Positions 61,120-63,360 of a stretch of DNA of 63,360 bases are shown one piece after another. The translations under genes were made by a program, and so were the position numbers. Source of the DNA: Sediminibacterium sp. Gen4 (GTDB taxonomy: Bacteria; Bacteroidota; Bacteroidia; Chitinophagales; Chitinophagaceae); assembly GCA_013391385.1 (NCBI GenBank), contig JACBFI010000020.1:1-63360 (forward strand), written 5' to 3'. The stretch's first letter is position 1. The number at the start of each line of letters is the position of its first letter. The notes under the pieces were generated by a model. The model saw only the letters and a list, made by a program, of their open reading frames with translations, was not told where the DNA came from and ran no database searches.

Positions 61120-61245
61120 CCTGGCGTATCCTTTCGCCGAGTTGTTGTCTGCTCTTTTGAAGCTAATCGTTTCTGCGCTTACTTTTTATATAGGCTATTA
61201 CCTATGATTTCGGCTCCACGACTATAATCGGTAGACACTACCGAT
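61120..61245 (-). ncRNA. Omega-RNA-like element without tnpB, copy 3 (full)
   Basis: On the - strand: hairpin A (ATCGGTAG/CTACCGAT, 61227-61245), core TCGTGGAGCCGAAA (61208-61221), hairpin B (ATAGG/CCTAT, 61190-61205), core AAAGTAAGCGCAGAAACGA (about 61165-61184), then GGCGAAAGGATACGCC (3' hairpin, 61122-61138). It is in the leader between orf167 and traE, in the operon's own direction. Hairpin B differs wholly from the other copies but still pairs. Confidence 0.7.
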
Positions 61246-61292
61246 GTTTTATTTGATATCAAATATATTAATAAAAGTTATTGAAAAAACAA

Positions 61293-61796
61293 TTATTTCA
61301 ATCGAATGTAAATGTTTAAACTGTCAGCAAAATAACTCATACCTGCCGGGGCTATCTGATTCATTGATGATTTAGGGATCTGTAATACATCGTAAGCCTT
61401 TGATGATCCCTCCGGTATGAACTGAGTAATTTGTCCTGTGCCCCACGTGCTTAGTATTAATCCCTTAAACTGATCCAATGCTAACTGCTGCTCTTTGCTA
61501 AGGCCCTTTAGAGAAGCCTCTCGGTATCTATAATTGTCGCTGATGTAGAAGTACCAAACCAGTGATAATACTGTGATACTTAACACAAGGACGGACAACC
61601 AAAGATTTTTTCCGAGGCCATACAGGAAGGCCTGACCTTTTGAAGCCATTTGATATACCGGCCTATCCTGTTTTTTTATTTCATGAACCACTTCATCACG
61701 AATGGCATCAACCATCACGACAAAAGTTTTGTCAATCTTAACGCCATACTTTGAGTGCAGATCAGCAATACGCTGTTCAAGAGATTTTTCGCTCAT
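61293..61796 (-). CDS. Membrane protein in the tra operon
   Basis: 167 residues with one hydrophobic segment (about 73-92) and helical charged flanks. No family recognised; a start-region helix and a C-terminal beta part suggest a periplasmic domain. Two bp after the ATPase gene, so part of the transfer operon. Confidence 0.65.
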   Translation of the reverse strand: MSEKSLEQRIADLHSKYGVKIDKTFVVMVDAIRDEVVHEIKKQDRPVYQMASKGQAFLYGLGKNLWLSVLVLSITVLSLVWYFYISDNYRYREASLKGLSKEQQLALDQFKGLILSTWGTGQITQFIPEGSSKAYDVLQIPKSSMNQIAPAGMSYFADSLNIYIRLK

Positions 61797-61798
61797 GA

Positions 61799-62662
61799 TT
61801 AAATTTTAGCCAGTTCGTTATTCATTTTCAACTTCGCTGTGAATGACAAATTCTCTACGCCTAATCCTTTCTCGATATTAGAAAGAATATTTTTTCCGGT
61901 TTCATTTGAAATGTCAAAATCGCCAAAACGCTTTACAGAATTGACTTTTTCACCAGATGCTTTTGCAAACTGATTCAGTTCATCCAATAAATGTTCGAAG
62001 TTGTAAAACATTGCTTCATTAGCCATAATATTAACTTCAAAATGATCTCCAAGCAGATCTACTAACTTTTTAAGATAATCAGTGCAACTTCCAAAGGCTG
62101 TACCACCGGCAACAATAATGTTAAATACAAATTTTACATTCAAGTGTTCTTCAAAGGCTTTTAAATCTGTTGGTAACAAATCCTTTGTGATCAACTCAGT
62201 AAATTGTTGTGATTCAGGTGCTCCAAAATCTAAGTAATAATTATCATAATCAAGATCCTTCACCATCTGTTCCATGATGCTTAATAATTTGTCACGAACA
62301 ATTTTACCACGAGCATCAAGCAAAGAAATTTCTGCTATTCTTAATGGTTTTCTGTTCTCTAGGAATTTTAAATTCCTAATCGTTGACTTTGTTGAAGCAT
62401 CGGCATCGGCGAATAATGATCTTTCATTGTTCTGCTCTTTGTAAGCCTGCAATACGGTAAGGAATGATTTACCTGTACCTCCTTTTTCCTGGAGATTGAA
62501 AATAAATGTCTTCATTTCTTGTTTTTTTGGTTTTGGTTCTGATGAATGGGTTTGATTTGAATTTTCCGTGGTTTGATGTTCCTCGATCAAAACATCTGTA
62601 TCAGATGAATCGACCTGACTGGGAGTTTTGTGTGATTCCCTTTTTTGATTTTTTGGGTTCAT
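61799..62662 (-). CDS. ParA/TraA-like ATPase
   Basis: 287 residues. A disordered, polar N-terminus (1-48) is followed by the deviant Walker A of the ParA family, FNLQEKGGTGKSFLTV (about 52-69), and a DADAS-like switch (SLFADADASTKST). An internal ATG at 62515 begins the conserved domain directly. Such proteins open Bacteroidota tra operons (TraA) and may act in plasmid partition or in placing the transfer apparatus. A centromere or ParB partner was not found. Confidence 0.82.
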   Translation of the reverse strand: MNPKNQKRESHKTPSQVDSSDTDVLIEEHQTTENSNQTHSSEPKPKKQEMKTFIFNLQEKGGTGKSFLTVLQAYKEQNNERSLFADADASTKSTIRNLKFLENRKPLRIAEISLLDARGKIVRDKLLSIMEQMVKDLDYDNYYLDFGAPESQQFTELITKDLLPTDLKAFEEHLNVKFVFNIIVAGGTAFGSCTDYLKKLVDLLGDHFEVNIMANEAMFYNFEHLLDELNQFAKASGEKVNSVKRFGDFDISNETGKNILSNIEKGLGVENLSFTAKLKMNNELAKI

Positions 62663-62684
62663 ATTATCTAATTTTTATAGGCAA

Positions 62685-63026
62685 TTACATTAACTTAATA
62701 GAACTACCTTCTTTTCTAAAGGCTTCTTTGCTAAACTGAAATTCTGTCTTTTTGTCTGATTTCTTTATTCGATCCTTTTTGCCGCTGTTGCCGGTTGATC
62801 CCTTTTTCCAACGCAAAAGGAATGCGCGAAAACTTCGCACTTTTGAACGAATGAGTTTCTTTTCTTCTTCATTCAACTGGTAAAATTGTTCCAAGTGACG
62901 ATATAGAACCATTGGTGAAGAATTAGCGGCTATTTCACTAAACTCTGGGTCTACCAATATGGCTCCATACTTTCCATACTCTTTCTCATTATTCCTAAAA
63001 CAGTCCAGAAAAGCTTCTTTATTCAT
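62685..63026 (-). CDS. Hypothetical first gene of the tra operon
   Basis: 113 residues, helical with a strongly basic second half. No family recognised. It begins the transfer operon, so it may be a regulator or relaxosome-binding protein; its promoter must be in the 63027-63300 region. Confidence 0.6.
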   Translation of the reverse strand: MNKEAFLDCFRNNEKEYGKYGAILVDPEFSEIAANSSPMVLYRHLEQFYQLNEEEKKLIRSKVRSFRAFLLRWKKGSTGNSGKKDRIKKSDKKTEFQFSKEAFRKEGSSIKLM

Positions 63027-63096
63027 GGTTAAGAGTTTTATCTATTCGCTTTTTCTTATAAACGCAATATTATAAATTTTATTGTCAGATTACTTC

Positions 63097-63104
63097 CAAA
63101 TATA
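63097..63104 (-). promoter_or_regulatory. Candidate -7 promoter box of the tra operon
   Basis: TATATTTG on the - strand matches the Bacteroidota consensus TAnnTTTG, about 70 bp upstream of the gene at 63026. A -33 TTG is not evident at the expected distance. Confidence 0.4.
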
Positions 63105-63152
63105 GCTTATTTATTTCCCTTTTGTGCTTTTCCTCTGTTTTCTTTGTCATTT

Positions 63153-63172
63153 TATAGTTAAATCATTGTCAT
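63153..63172 (+). repeat. 20-bp motif shared with 5130-5149
   Basis: tatagttaaatcattgtcat, reverse complement of 5130-5149. It is in the 334-bp gap between the tra operon and oriT, an AT-rich region with further ATGACTATA-type repeats, which probably controls the tra and mob promoters. Confidence 0.7.
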
Positions 63173-63305
63173 TTTATAATTATGACTATAATACGGATAT
63201 ATAATAACAATTAAAGGAAACGATATGACTATATTATGACTATAAATGTAAATTCATTTTTTTGATGTTTACAAAAAAAATTTAAAAAAATGCTGATTCT
63301 ACGGC

Positions 63306-63360
63306 TCCTAAGCCTAAATTTGAGTAATTTGTAGGAAATAGCAAGCGGTGTTTTGGTGTT
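63306..63360. repeat. Terminal direct repeat (second copy)
   Basis: Identical to 1-55; see that entry. Confidence 0.95.

Overview
The window is a complete circular plasmid from a member of the Bacteroidota, most likely a gliding or soil-type lineage such as Chitinophagaceae. The last 55 bases (63306-63360) repeat the first 55 exactly, so the contig closes on itself at about 63,305 bp. The Bacteroidota assignment rests on the traE-to-traO style conjugation genes, TAnnTTTG-like promoter boxes, type IX secretion sorting domains and a PorV-like protein. There are no rRNA or tRNA genes.

Layout. Positions 1-140 hold a nested inverted-repeat region that is the best oriT candidate. It is followed on the + strand by a small relaxosome protein, the relaxase, the coupling ATPase, a conserved hypothetical protein, a Toprim protein and a 2247-residue DNA methylase-helicase. 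The last is interrupted in its P-loop by an intein with a homing endonuclease. From 16.0 to 23.0 kb lies a run of small accessory genes (RadC-like, SRAP, a possible PBECR nuclease, many unknowns). From 23.5 to 27.6 kb on the - strand are a HEPN protein, an unknown and topoisomerase III. From 27.7 to 50.0 kb on the - strand is a long surface locus: tail-fibre-like secreted proteins, a giant Ig/PKD-repeat adhesin, T9SS cargo, a PorV-like shuttle and lipoproteins, interleaved with traM, traN, traO-like and a tnpB. From 50.8 to 54.1 kb are a XRE regulator, a RelE/antitoxin pair, a HigA-like orphan, the Rep_3 initiator and an iteron origin. A Fic gene follows, and 55.2-63.0 kb carries traK to traE plus three leading genes on the - strand.

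How it works together. Relaxase, coupling protein and the Tra proteins form a Bacteroidota type IV conjugation machine. The surface locus, co-oriented with traM/N/O, probably builds adhesins or mating-pair fibres, some with Peptidase_S74 chaperone ends, some apparently exported by the host type IX system with the plasmid's own PorV-like protein. TopB, the methylase-helicase, RadC and SRAP would process or protect transferred DNA. Rep, the iterons and the toxin-antitoxin genes maintain the plasmid.

Two unexplained systems stand out. (1) Six dispersed arrays, each with three TCGAC-like motifs at exactly 55-bp spacing and packed with hexamer palindromes, sit flush against gene ends and divide the plasmid into cassettes; Fic is framed by two of them. 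(2) A family of omega-RNA-like structured elements matches the 3' end of the plasmid's tnpB but occurs without tnpB at 23.2, 41.2 and 61.1 kb, with compensatory changes in two hairpins. A class 3-type intein (W-C-T signature) and the tail-fibre/T9SS conjugation locus are further points of interest.
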